Positions 36,591 through 47,787 of a DNA stretch of 64,000 nt are shown in pieces. Below the pieces are notes generated by a model, which saw only the letters and a list, made by a program, of their open reading frames with translations, was not told the DNA's origin and made no database searches. Numbering within the stretch: position 1 is the first letter of the stretch; each line of letters starts with the position of its first letter. The translations under genes were made by a program, and so were the position numbers. Source of the stretch: Meconema thalassinum (taxonomy: Eukaryota > Arthropoda > Insecta > Orthoptera > Tettigoniidae); NCBI GenBank assembly GCA_946902985.2, contig CAMPQE020000053.1, positions 1,178,001 through 1,242,000 of the forward strand, in the 5' to 3' direction.

Positions 36591-36691
36591 ATTGACTAAT
36601 ACGGCATGAATACTACATCACGTCACAATGAATGTTGTCTGATAACCTGTGTTACTGTGAAGTATGTAGTAGTGTGTGTATATGTAATTCA

Positions 36692-36746
36692 GTTAGTTGG
36701 TTATTGTTGTTTTAAGGGGCGTAACTACGAGGCCATCTGCCCCTTT
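36692..36746 (-). repeat. 55-bp insertion with 9-bp target duplication
   Basis: A copy of the short dispersed repeat (reversed: GGGGCAGATGGCCTCGTAGT and an A/AAC-rich tail) is flanked by TGTAATTCA on both sides (36683-36691 and 36747-36755). The related sequence at about 35725-35865 lacks the insert, so it serves as an empty site. This shows the block moved as a short, 5'-truncated retroposed unit. Confidence 0.75.
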
Positions 36747-37099
36747 TGTAATTCATATGAGGTTTGAAAAGGAGTCTGCTGTGGTCTTCAGTTCGGAACT
36801 ATCCCGGCATTTGCTTGGAGTAGAAGATGGCGGAGATGGTAATAGAACCATCCTCTTCTCAGTTTTGCCTCATAAGGCAGAGTATACCTCGTTCCAGCCC
36901 TCAGAACAGAATTACAATTACTTGACAAATACGAGATTTGTACCCGGACCTCCAAGGCGACAGCCGATAATGTTTGGCACTAATCCACGAGATGCTCTAA
37001 ATGATTTTCTATTTTATCCATACTTTAATTTAATTGATCTAAGAAAAAAAATAATCAATTTCAGGGGCTTAGGGCATGTTAGTCATGTTTTGTCTGATA

Positions 37100-37620
37100 A
37101 CCTGTAGGCCTATTCACAATAAAATATAAGCTGCTTATACATAAGTTAAATTAATATTATGAGAAAATAACGAGTTACTGGAGAATTTCTCATTTACAAA
37201 CCAGTTTGGAAATATTGTAAACATGGTTTCAGAATATTCCCAGCGTGCAAGGTGACTTCTTGGTATTGGGGCCCCTCCTCTATTTGTTTCAGTTGAAAAA
37301 TAAATGATGACTTATTAACCTTTAACAAGAGGTTGATTATGATGATAATTGTTGTTTTAAGGGGCGTAACATCTAGGTTAACAAGAGGGCCTATAAGTTG
37401 AACTTTCCATATTTGGCACTTTTCACTTATTTCTCTGGCTGCATGGCTTCATTCGGATCCATTGGGGTAGGTGGAGTTCAAAAATAAATTAGATACAGTC
37501 AGCAAAGAATACAGATACTTCTTATAGAAGTGTTGCAGCTTTTGTGCGTATACACGACTGTTTTGTACCTAAGGCATGACTACTTCCAAATTACTACTTA
37601 ACATACTGTATATCGTACGT
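37100..37620. other. No gene recognised; one short dispersed repeat
   Basis: Contains one reversed copy of the AAGGGGCGTAAC repeat at about 37345-37375. Otherwise AT-rich with no frame of note, up to the LINE at about 37625. Confidence 0.5.
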
Positions 37621-37639
37621 TTAGTCATACAGCCCTAGA

Positions 37640-38974
37640 CAAAAATGGAGTAAATTACGTGCGGTAGGGATAGGTAAGACAGTTGAACAACATGTACCAA
37701 GCATATCGCTAGAGGCTCTAAATGATCACTTCGCACGGCCAAAAGTAGCCTCTACCTCCTTCCCTAAAAGTTCACTACCGGTACCCTTGTTACAACAGCA
37801 GTCTGTTTTTGAGCAATTCTCTTTTAGAAATGTCAGCTCGAATGAAGTTAAAGGTGTGATATACTCTATTTCATCCAATGCCACAGGTAATGATGACATT
37901 CCTATATCACTGATTAAAGATGTCTTGGGAGCTGTTCTGCCAATATTAACTCATATATTCAACTACTGCCTGACAAACGGAGTGTTCCCAGATGTTTGGA
38001 AAGATGCACTAATTAGACCTATCCCGAAGAGCTCCAAGTTTGATTCTCCTTCAGATTATCGTCCAGTATCCATCCTACCACCATTATCCAAGGTACTTGA
38101 ACGTCTAGTTCATACACAAGTTACTGAATACCTTACAAAGCATTCCCTACTCAACCCCTTCCAATCCGGCTTCAGAAAGGGGCATAGCACTGCGACAGCC
38201 TTACTACGAGTGACAGATGATATCAGATGTGCAATGGACCAACGGGACGTGACTGTACTGACATTATTAGATCTCAGTAGTGCCTTTGACACCGTCAACC
38301 CTCAGTTGCTACTGCAGAAACTTCGAGAACTAAATTTTAATAGTGTGTCACTCCGGTTCTTTTCCTCTTATCTCGAAAATCGCCGGCAACGTGTGATAGT
38401 GGGAAATGCGAGTTCGGGATGGCAAAGTAAGACCCTCGGTGTCCCTCAGGGTTCGGTTCTTGGGCCACTGTTATTTATCATCCAAATAAATGACATATCA
38501 AAAGCCCTTAATTTCTGCAAATTGCAAGTGTATGCAGATGATGTACAGATCTACTATCATTCAAAACCGAGTGATATCAATAATGCAATTATTAAAATAA
38601 ATTCTGACCTACAACAGCTTAGTGACTATGCTTATAAAAACAGTTTATTAATAAACCCAAATAAAACTCAAGTGATTATTATCGGTACTAGTAAAAACTT
38701 ATATTATCTCAAGCAACGTGACATCTCGCCAATAATTTTAAATAATAAAATCATACCCTACTCTACTTCAGTGACAAACTTAGGAATTATTATGACTGAG
38801 ACCTTAAATTGGACTAAACAGGTGATAAGCACATGTAATAAAGTACATAAATGCTTATATCCTCTGAAACGGTTCGGTAATGTATTCTCTGTTCGACTTA
38901 AAGTACAACTAATTCGCTCTCTGATACTACCTATATTTGACTACTGTGACACTGTGTTGACTGAAATAACCTGA
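37640..38974 (+). CDS. Reverse transcriptase of the CR1/L2-like LINE
   Basis: An open frame with all seven RT blocks. Residues counted from 37787: SDYRPVSILPPLSKVLERLV (88-107), SGFRKGHSTATALL (127-140), LLDLSSAFDTV (160-170), GVPQGSVLGPLLF (218-230) and the catalytic YADD (249-252). The frame extends upstream of 37787 without stops to about 37640, so the annotated start is not a true initiator. TGA at 38972 replaces a Cys codon, and downstream the frame continues as the thumb and C-terminal domain (39027-39379). The palm looks intact, so this copy is fairly young but immobile because its 5' end is lost and it has a stop. Confidence 0.9.
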   Translation, partial: QKWSKLRAVGIGKTVEQHVPSISLEALNDHFARPKVASTSFPKSSLPVPLLQQQSVFEQFSFRNVSSNEVKGVIYSISSNATGNDDIPISLIKDVLGAVLPILTHIFNYCLTNGVFPDVWKDALIRPIPKSSKFDSPSDYRPVSILPPLSKVLERLVHTQVTEYLTKHSLLNPFQSGFRKGHSTATALLRVTDDIRCAMDQRDVTVLTLLDLSSAFDTVNPQLLLQKLRELNFNSVSLRFFSSYLENRRQRVIVGNASSGWQSKTLGVPQGSVLGPLLFIIQINDISKALNFCKLQVYADDVQIYYHSKPSDINNAIIKINSDLQQLSDYAYKNSLLINPNKTQVIIIGTSKNLYYLKQRDISPIILNNKIIPYSTSVTNLGIIMTETLNWTKQVISTCNKVHKCLYPLKRFGNVFSVRLKVQLIRSLILPIFDYCDTVLTEIT

Positions 38975-39379
38975 GACAGTAACAAGAAACTGGACCGGTG
39001 CCTCAACAACTGTGTAAGATATATCTTTGGCCTGCGATATGATGTTCATATATCACCCTATTATAAGGAGCTGTCGTGGCTTCGAGTGCACCAGCGTCGT
39101 GAACTCCACATGTTATCACTACTGCACAAAATACTTTCCACTAATACCCCTAACTATCTTGTTTTACCGTTTTCTTACCTCTCGTCCTATCATGACCACA
39201 ATACGAAATCTGGCTCCTCTCTTGCCATACCTATAAACCGTACTGCTGTTTACAACCGCTCGTTCATAATCTCTGCGTCCAGGTCATGGAATTTGCTACC
39301 TGTGAACATTAGAGACAATCCCTCTCATCGCAAGTTTAAAGTGGCTTGCTGCGAGTATTTGCTGGGTGGAGCCCGCTGA
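38975..39379 (+). pseudogene. C-terminal domain of the CR1/L2-like LINE, after the stop
   Basis: In the same frame as the RT, after TGA 38972-38974, the sequence reads through NKKLDRCLNNCVRYIFGL, SWLRVHQRRELHMLSLLHK and SASRSWNLLPVNIR to a natural TGA at 39377-39379. This is the conserved tail of this LINE group. Confidence 0.82.
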
Positions 39380-39661
39380 CTTCCTGGATAAATGTTGAAT
39401 GAACGAATGAATGAATGAGATGAATTATCGGATTACTGTAGTTACGTCATTTAAGGGTACCGTACTTTACTTTGTGTATTTTTGAAATCAATGATTCTAC
39501 CATTATCCATATTATCACTATTCTTATTGCTATTAATATTATTTGTGCTATTTGTAATTATAAGTCATGTAGATGTATACTCTTCTAGTGGTTAAGTGTA
39601 AGAGAGGGCCTTGAGCCCTAACTTCGCCACCAATAAAGGCATTATCTATCTATCTATCTAC

Positions 39662-41126
39662 CCGTATATGGAGAAATTTCAGTAGATATCGCATTTGTGA
39701 TCAGACTAACAGAACCAGAATACTTTGTAGCAACCCTAAGTGAAACAGTAACCTAAAATGATTGACCACGCCATGAGGACGCCCTATTTTCTACTAAGAA
39801 CGTTGGTTTCGATTGAGGGGGCCTACGGCAGCTCCCTGTACACTCAATAAGTCAAAATAATTACTATAAGAGTAAATGATTTGTACACAACATTACATTC
39901 TTCACAGCCCCCAACAGATACAGTACCGTAGTAAACCTACAGGAAACTAACGTCACCAGTAATTCATAGCAATCATTTGAAGCTATGACCAGGTTTCATT
40001 TATATTTAAACAAGAGTAGGCCTACTTTCAATTGCTAACTACATGAAAAAACTTCATTTATGACAATAGGCTATCTTCATTGAATGAAATGCAAATCTTC
40101 ACTGAAGCTAATAGAACCGTAATACTTGGGATGATATGGAATATTTTCACGACCGTGAGTACAACACGAACTAAAAATTAGAAACCACGAACATGCCTCT
40201 TTTGTATTTAAGAAGTTGGCTACAGTTTATACATGCAATGGCAGATGTCTGTTTCAGCATAGCGATGCTAATTCAGGATAGCTTTAGCCAAGAAATTAAA
40301 TAATCCAAGAGAAGGGATTGCGGATGGCGTGTGACCAGCTATCTAGCGGTGATTTCATGAAACTTGGCAAAAGCTTATAAAATATTACATGACATGACAA
40401 AATATAATATTACTGCCTCGATGGTGTGCAGTCAGTTAATGTTCTGTGATCCTTGCGCACAACAATAGTGTAACTGTACGTCGATTTTGAACACTGAAGC
40501 ATTTAGTGGAAGAGCAGATAAATAGTGCTATCACCATATCAAGGTTCTCTAACCCTCTAACAACCTTCAATATTTGCGTAAGTTCATTATATATTTCTAT
40601 TTTTAGTTTAGCAGATGACCTCGCAGTTCCGCCCCTTAAAACATCAAAAACTAACTAACTAACTAAATACCTCTTTCTATGTTGTGGTTTCCCAATTCTC
40701 AGATCAATGGTCCCATTGAATCATTTATATTATTATACTAATAGTTTTAATGCATCCAATGACCAATGAAAATCAAACTAATAGTTATTGTTGTTTTAAG
40801 GGGAAGAACTACGAGGTCATCTGCCCCTAAAATCGAACTAAGTTATACATGAATCGTCAAGGCAACATTTTGTCAGTGACATATGTCTTCATTTACAGAC
40901 GATAACATGATATCTGTCACACGCCAAATCACACATAGACCATATCGTTGCGTGCGGCAAATTCTATGGTGAAAACCATGGAATACCGTACGAGCTTCGT
41001 GACAAAATGTCTCAGCTTTCAGTTAGCATTCTTCCATTCGTCTCGAATCATGGAATTTGTGGTATCGAAATCGAGCCATATTTCATTCTTCTTCTTTGGT
41101 GTTATTTTACCACTTCCTTGTAACAT
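39662..41126. other. No gene recognised; two short dispersed repeats
   Basis: AT-rich sequence with copies of the GGGGCAGATGACCTCG repeat at about 40612-40668 (plus, with an AACTAACTAACTAA tail) and about 40788-40832 (reversed). No frame exceeds 60 aa. Confidence 0.5.
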
Positions 41127-41160
41127 ATAAAGACACCTCCCGGGCAACGCAGGGTACAAT
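41127..41160 (+). mobile_element. Helitron-like 3' end beside a minisatellite
   Basis: ACATATAAAGACACCTCCCG followed by GGGCAACGCAGGGTACAATAG, a GC hairpin matching the end at 36100-36164. The 5' partner is not identified. The 32-bp minisatellite begins about 35 bp later. Confidence 0.55.
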
Positions 41161-41189
41161 AGGTAGTCATTTATAAATGGGAATAGAGG

Positions 41190-41725
41190 GCTTGCAACAG
41201 GGCCTAGACTGCACAAGGATGATATGAGCTTGGGCCTAGACTGCACAAGGATGATATGAGCTTGGGCCTAGACTGCACAAGGATGATATGAGAATGGACC
41301 TAGATGGTGCACGGATGATATGAGCTTGGGCCTAGACTGCACAAGGATGATATGAGCTTGGGCCTAGACTGCACAAGGATGATATGAGCTAGATGGTGCA
41401 AGGATGAAACAGGGCCTAGGCAGCAATAGAATGATGAGGAGAGCTTGGGCCTAGACGGTACAAGGATGATATGAGCTTGGACCTAGACTGCACAACGATG
41501 ATATGAGCTTGGACCTAGACTGCCCAACGATGATATGAGCTTGGGCCTAGATGGTGCAGGGATGATATGAGCTTGGGCCTAGACTGCACAAGGATGATAT
41601 GAGTTTGGACCGAGATAGTGCTAGGATGATATGAGCTTGGGCCTAGTTGGTGCAAGGACGATATGAGCTTAGGCCTAGATGGCGCAAGGATGAAACAGGC
41701 CCTAGACGCCAATAGAATGATGAGA
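41190..41725. repeat. 32-bp minisatellite
   Basis: About 16 copies of a 32-bp unit containing GATGATATGAGCTTGGGCCT and AGACTGCACAAG. Variants have GATGGTGCAAGGATG, and two diverged copies carry AAACAGGGCCTAG. No coding significance; the minus-strand repeats of Ser, Pro and Lys are a by-product. Confidence 0.92.
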
Positions 41726-41867
41726 GCTTTGAAGCTTGTAAAGTTACAATAAATTTAAATTATTTAAACTTCGAGAAAGCTCCAACTATCCATCATATGG
41801 ACCTAGGGACCTGGTTGGCAAATACCACTTATTTATTGCAGAAATGGCAGTTAATTACAAATTCAAC

Positions 41868-42952
41868 AAGTTGTTCCGTGAAGAACTAAAGTCTATTTTC
41901 ATATATCCTACTTATGTTAATTGCCACTATCAACATAAAAAATCAGTTTGATTGCTGTAATAGATTCGTAGATATTCAGAGACGTCTAAATATTTCGGAT
42001 GGTCGCCATGTTGGATTGTTATATGTATAGGCCATAGAGTCATGTACCATTAAAGGAAAATTATTGCGTAGGCTCAGTATTCCAACTTTCACTTCGATCG
42101 CTTGATTACGACACTGGAAATAAAACTTAATTTTAAAGTTCTCACAGCCGCCATATTGAGGTTATGCAAACAATTGAACTTAATTAGAAACCAGTGCATC
42201 ACTATGTGTATAAACATTTGCTGTACCAAGTTTCATGGCGTTTGGATTATTAAATCGCGAGAAAAGTCTATTTAAAACTTTCAAAATTGCTAGGCCGCCA
42301 TGTTCGTGTTGTAGTTAACCGGTTTTTGAATGTCTTATAGATGAACTTCCAGTAGTGCCTTTTATCTCCGTACAAAATTTCAGGGCGGTACCTGTAACAG
42401 TTTCAGAGATATAGAACGCCGGTGAAATATTTCGCACGGCCGCCATCTTGAGGTTATATAAACAATTAAACGAAGATAGATGTCGGTGCATTACAATGTG
42501 TATAAACATATACTGTACCAAGTTTCATTGCGTTTGATTGGTTAAATCGCGAGGAACGTGTATTTAAATGTCGCAACTTCGCTTGGCCGCCATGTTGGTT
42601 TTGTAGTTAACACGTTTTTAGAAGTCACATAGGTGAACTTCTAGTACTTTCCTTTATCGCCGTACAAAATTCCAGGGTGATATCCGTAATAGTTTCGGAG
42701 ATATTGAATGCTGGTGAAATATTTCGCACAGCTGCCATGTTGGATTGGTGAGACGTAACAAAATTTGAAGGGCACGGTCGGGGTTGCCCGGAATAGTGCT
42801 ATGAATTTACTGAGTTTCATTGAAATCGCTCCAGTCGTTTAAAAGTTATTACGGGGACACACACACGAATCACACACGCATACACAGACACACGGACAAA
42901 AGGTGATCTCATAAGCCTATTTTTTTTTCATAAATGAAAATAGGTTAAAATG
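41868..42952 (-). mobile_element. Tandem-repeat element with terminal hairpin, copy B
   Basis: The reverse orientation of the element at 31808. It opens GTTCCGTGAAGAAC and TCTATTTTCATATATCC, has three monomers of about 300 bp with GCCGCCATGTTCGTG or GCCGCCATCTTGAGG, and ends with a CA tract, GGTGATCTCATAAGCCTA and a hairpin (AGCCTATTTT and AAAATAGGTT). No protein coding. Confidence 0.78.
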
Positions 42953-45900
42953 GGGAGGACATATCATGGATATAACCTCAGATTTACCAAAAAGAAACAG
43001 CAATGTTTATGTAATGTACTTAATTTAAATCTATTAGTGGAGGGTGAAGCGAGGACGAAAGGAAATTAGGGTCTCTTTCTGTTTGTGTATGGGTACTGTG
43101 CTCGTATATGTAAATGAGCTTGGAAATATTCGTATCTTCAAAAGTTTTCTAACTCTCCAATGATAAAATATGGCGACTCTGGAATCAAGTCACGGAACTG
43201 GTTTGTACTTCGCCGAGTTAGCCAGTTAATCGAGCCGGCCAATGAGAAAATTAGCAGTCACGTGGGAGACTTGGTACTAGACTGTACAGTGCTAAAAGAA
43301 AGGAACTATGTTGCACGGAGATAATCGAAGACTCCCGAGGCGAGCTGAAATCCACACGTGCAGTACGTGTGACTCGAGGATGGTAGGGGGAAGACTCGAG
43401 CAAGACGCGTGTCGGACAGTCAATGAGAAGCGACCTTACTTAGATAAGAGCAAACAATGTAATTAGCATAGCTAATTACCATCATGATTTTAACACATCG
43501 TAATATCATACAAGATATTAAATAATGAATAAGAACTATTTATTAACATTGCGGCTAATTGTATGTTTAATTAAGGATTATTACTATCATCGCTACTAAG
43601 CAACCAATCAGATCCATGTTCTGAAAAGGACGCTAACTTGAGCATCGGCGAGGGGAATAAGAGAGGAGAATCGAGGCTCTTAACAATTACGACTTCATGA
43701 GAGAATGACGTCTCAACGAAATACTCGACAATCTAACAAAGCTGATAGAGATTACTATATTTGAAGAAGACGAATACGACACGCAATTAGCAACGAGAAC
43801 GAAGGCACTTAGTTTGTGCAAATTTATATCAAGTCGACATACTACGATATTTAAAAGTTTATTGAAATTATTCTACATATTTCCACCATGTCGAAATTAC
43901 TGAAGTTGAGGGAGGAATATACGACTGAATCTACGGAAGAAGTAATGACGAATTAGAATGTTATTGGGAACAGAACTATGACGACAGCGAGAGTATTCGA
44001 AATGACATAACATCAATCTCGTGGGGGAGATTAACATCTCGTCTCTCCCATGTAAAATATTCTACATCTAAAAAGTCATTTCACCAACTAAAATGACGAA
44101 TACTTATATCAGAACTTTGGCGAAAGAAGACAGAAAGTATTCACGAACGAGGGCGGCTAGGGTTGATCCCAGAGCCATCAAGAGAGAAAGGGCATCCCTT
44201 CTCACACAAGAAGATTGCCTAGCAGAAAGGACGGCCACACGAGGATGTAAGGGCATGGAGACCGTAGGAGACCATAGAAGCAAGCACAACATCATGCAGT
44301 CTCGAGCGATCTGAAACAATCCGTTTCTGAGGGATAGCGAAGAGAGAAAGGGTATCCCATCTCACACAAGAAGATTGCCTAGCAATCATTAGTCATTAGT
44401 GACTTCTAGTCATCTATAACGCAACACAAGGTAGTCTCATGACCAACGATACATCCCATTTTTTAGAATTTTGTAGAAACTTTTGAGAATATCCGACAAC
44501 TGTTTATTAAAGCCATTTTTCTACGTTTTCATAATATTGTTATAATTTTCGATGTTATATTTTCATAACTACATCATGTGGATGTTTATTCTCGATTTTC
44601 GTCGATTTTGACAATTTAGAATTTTTATTTAATTTTTTGGAATTTTGCGACTTTCGAAATTTGAATGAGGAGATTTTACGTTTAGTTCAGAATATTTTTA
44701 TGGTTAAGTTTAAATGTGTTTAGATCACATTTTATCAGTTTTGAATTGTAATATATCGTTCTTTAACAACAATGATAATTATGGAAATGTATTCAAGAAT
44801 GTTATACAGAGGTATATTTTAGAGAATGCGATTCTTAAAGATCTTATTTAGAGATCCATGTAAATTCACGATCTGATAACTCATTAGACAGATCTGGTTA
44901 TAAATAGTTGGTGACAAACAAATATAAAGTATAAAAGTTTATGAGAAATATATTAAAGAAAGAATTTATAAAAGAATGTAATGTGACATTAGTAAATACG
45001 AGTTACAGCGTATTTTTGAAGTAATAAGATTTTGAAGAAAGAATTTGAAGTAAATATCACAGCTAATAGGAAACAAAACACAATTTAGCGACACAGCCAA
45101 GCTAGATAAAAAAAGGGGGAAATTAGGGGGTTTTTAATAGGTAAATGTTATCTGGATCAGGTGTACGATGTACTTTTCTTCTGCAATAAACCAAGGCCCA
45201 TATTTGCGGCAGTATTAAAGGTGCCGGGACGTCCTCATAAGACCGTCAACGCTTAGTTCGAATGGGTAATGCTCCACGCGTGGCGAGAACTAATCCACGG
45301 TCTTTAATAGTTGTAGACCCACCTCATTCAATAACATACATCTTATCTAGGTTGGCAACACCTCACATAAACACATCGCTATCACTCCCCACAGCACGTA
45401 GGGACAGGGGGGACAAGGCAGGGAAAAACCAGTCGTTAAGATAACCACCGCAGTCGACCGCACAGTGAGTTCCAGTGAGCACAACAACTGCGAGTAGCTG
45501 TAGTACGGAAGACAATCAGATAAGTAGTTAGCCTAAAATTTTATAGTTTAACCATAGTTTACAACCATATAATCTCTCTAAAGTACATTCTCCGGATAGC
45601 TATCACCATTTAGCATTTCACCTAACATATATACTGCATTTAGCATACACTGACAGTTGCAGTACCAATACTACAACTAAATAATTGTACATATTGTAAA
45701 TATTTTCACCTGTATTTCAAACATAGATTTTATAGCCTAAGTGTAATGGATCTGATGATGATCGCTTGACGATTGAAACTGGTCATCCTAGTGTTTTATT
45801 AATCTCATGTAATTTATTTCAGGATTAGGGCATAACCCATCTCTTTTGGGTACATTCGTGTTGACCGACTGAAAAGCACTAAACTCTTGCCTGTTAAATT

Positions 45901-47787
45901 AATTAATCGATAGAACCAGTATTTTTATTACATATTTTTATTAAGGATGTTGAGACTATGAGAAGAATTTGTTATTGAGAAGTTAGTTAAGAAGATTTTT
46001 TTGTAAGAAACTGCGATGTATCTCTATGAGAGAGATCTATTTATTCCCGTGATGACGGAGGTATTTGTTGTATGACAATGAGCATTGTGAAGCCTTCAAT
46101 TGTCGAAGGAATGTCTGTAGTGACAGACTTGCGCTTATTTTGATATTGAAAAATAGGATGTTGTAAGAAGAAGCAGTTTTGTTGGTGTTTATTATTATTT
46201 GAAGTTATTGAAATAGTCTCATAGAGACTCCTTGAAAACTCCTTGAAATCCAGCGAATACTCGATGAAGTTGTATCTGAAAGAAATGATAGGATCAATGG
46301 ATCTTTGTTGAAACTGAGAGTAAACTGAGTTCTATTTAAATGGTTCTCAATTTGAGATTGAATTTACGGTAATTATTCAACGAATTGGAAGATTATATTT
46401 TTATTAGGTATTTTTATTATGATGACAGACCAGTTGTAGGAGGTCTATGAACTATGTCTTTACTTAATTGCATGGATTATGGAATCCCGATTTGTAACAG
46501 TTTCCCGAATAAAACCAAGTATGGTGAATGAAAATTTCCTAAAGTCCGTTAAAATGTGAGTGAAGAAATAGGAAGACAATTTATGTCTATATGTTCTGTA
46601 TAGAAGGCAGTTTGCCCGTTGTATATATTTTATTTTAAATTGAGCAGTTGGTGAACTACAGCGTCAATATTTGTGTTGTACATAAATATTATTTAGAATT
46701 TAAATTAAGGTTTTTAATTATGTTTATGCGTATTATAATTTTAATTAGTAATTTAAATATGAATAGAGATTTTTTATCGCTTCTATGAGAAGGATTTAAG
46801 TGATAGGAGACGGGAGATAAATTGTATAGAGTAATGACTAATTTTTGTAATGACGGAGATCTACGTCGTGGGTAAATTCATTTTATTTTGGGGATTTTTT
46901 ATAACTTTATAACATTTTATTTTGTTATAAAGCTCCCGTTACCTAGGGCACAGCAGTTGTTCGCTGCGATTTAATTCATTATTTTATTTGAGCTTATGAA
47001 AGCTTCCATAATTAATTTTATCGGTTTCTAGAAGAAAGAGTTTAATGTAATAGAGTAATGAAATTTTTCATTTAATTTCATTGAACGTTAATAATGCATA
47101 TAATGAATGCTAGGGTTAGGAAACGTGTATTTGTTAATGTCAATAAATATGACAGGCACATTTTTACGATTCCCTGATCTTTTATAGAAAATTGGCACTG
47201 TCTTTGTAGTTAAATGGTAGTGGAATGTGCTGTAGGGTGGAAGTTCCCGAGGGACCTTATCCGCATCCTTAAGCCCGAGATTTTCGTGGTTTTTCGTCTG
47301 TCCTGAGTAGTTAGAGAACCCTACTGTTCTGTAGTTAGTTACTATAGCACATTCAGTTTGATTAATCCCTGTTCCTTATTCTGAGTGTTTTCGCCAAGTA
47401 GCACTGTGATGTTTTTTAGCCGGGACTTCAAGATGTTGGAATCCATTATATTTTCCAGCTTTGGATTTCGGGGGATCATCCAGATATAAGGGTACAGTAC
47501 CCAACACTGGAACTGATTGTACGACAAACCAGATTATTTTTAGGCGCTATGCACATTTTAGTTTTGAAGTTGAGGACAGATTTTTTTAAATGTCACTGCT
47601 TAACATGGTGAACTATTTCAGGGGTGAGAAGTTGCATAGTTTCAAAACTTTTTTCTATCTCTATCATTGATGTAATTGCTTGAGATTGAGAGTCTCATGA
47701 TAGGAACAGAGTTGACCCATTAGACAGTTAGACACTAAGTTACAAAATTCCCACGATGTCAAGATATTAACTTTGACAGGGTATAGA
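42953..47787. other. No gene recognised
   Basis: About 4.8 kb, very AT-rich between 44450 and 47100. A segment of about 50 bp (AGAGAGAAAGGGCATCCCTT and following) at 44180 recurs at 44341, a short direct duplication. The 73-aa frame at 44093-44314 covers the first copy and has no motif. No splice-flanked open segment or transposon end was recognised. Confidence 0.5.

Larger units (their letters stand above)
37625..39661 (+). mobile_element. 5'-truncated CR1/L2-like LINE
   Basis: About 2 kb of LINE comprising most of a reverse transcriptase, a C-terminal domain, a 3' UTR and a terminal TCTA microsatellite (39641-39661). A near-polyadenylation AATAAAGGCATT precedes the microsatellite. The frame is open from about 37640 to 39379 except for one TGA at 38972-38974. 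The microsatellite tail and RT motif style (SDYRPVSILPPLSKVLE) point to the CR1/L2/Jockey-like group. The 5' end with the endonuclease is missing, as is usual for truncated retroposition. Confidence 0.9.

Noticed and set aside
44093..44319. Overlapping 73- and 71-residue frames
   Set aside because: They cover a short direct duplication and have no recognisable domain.
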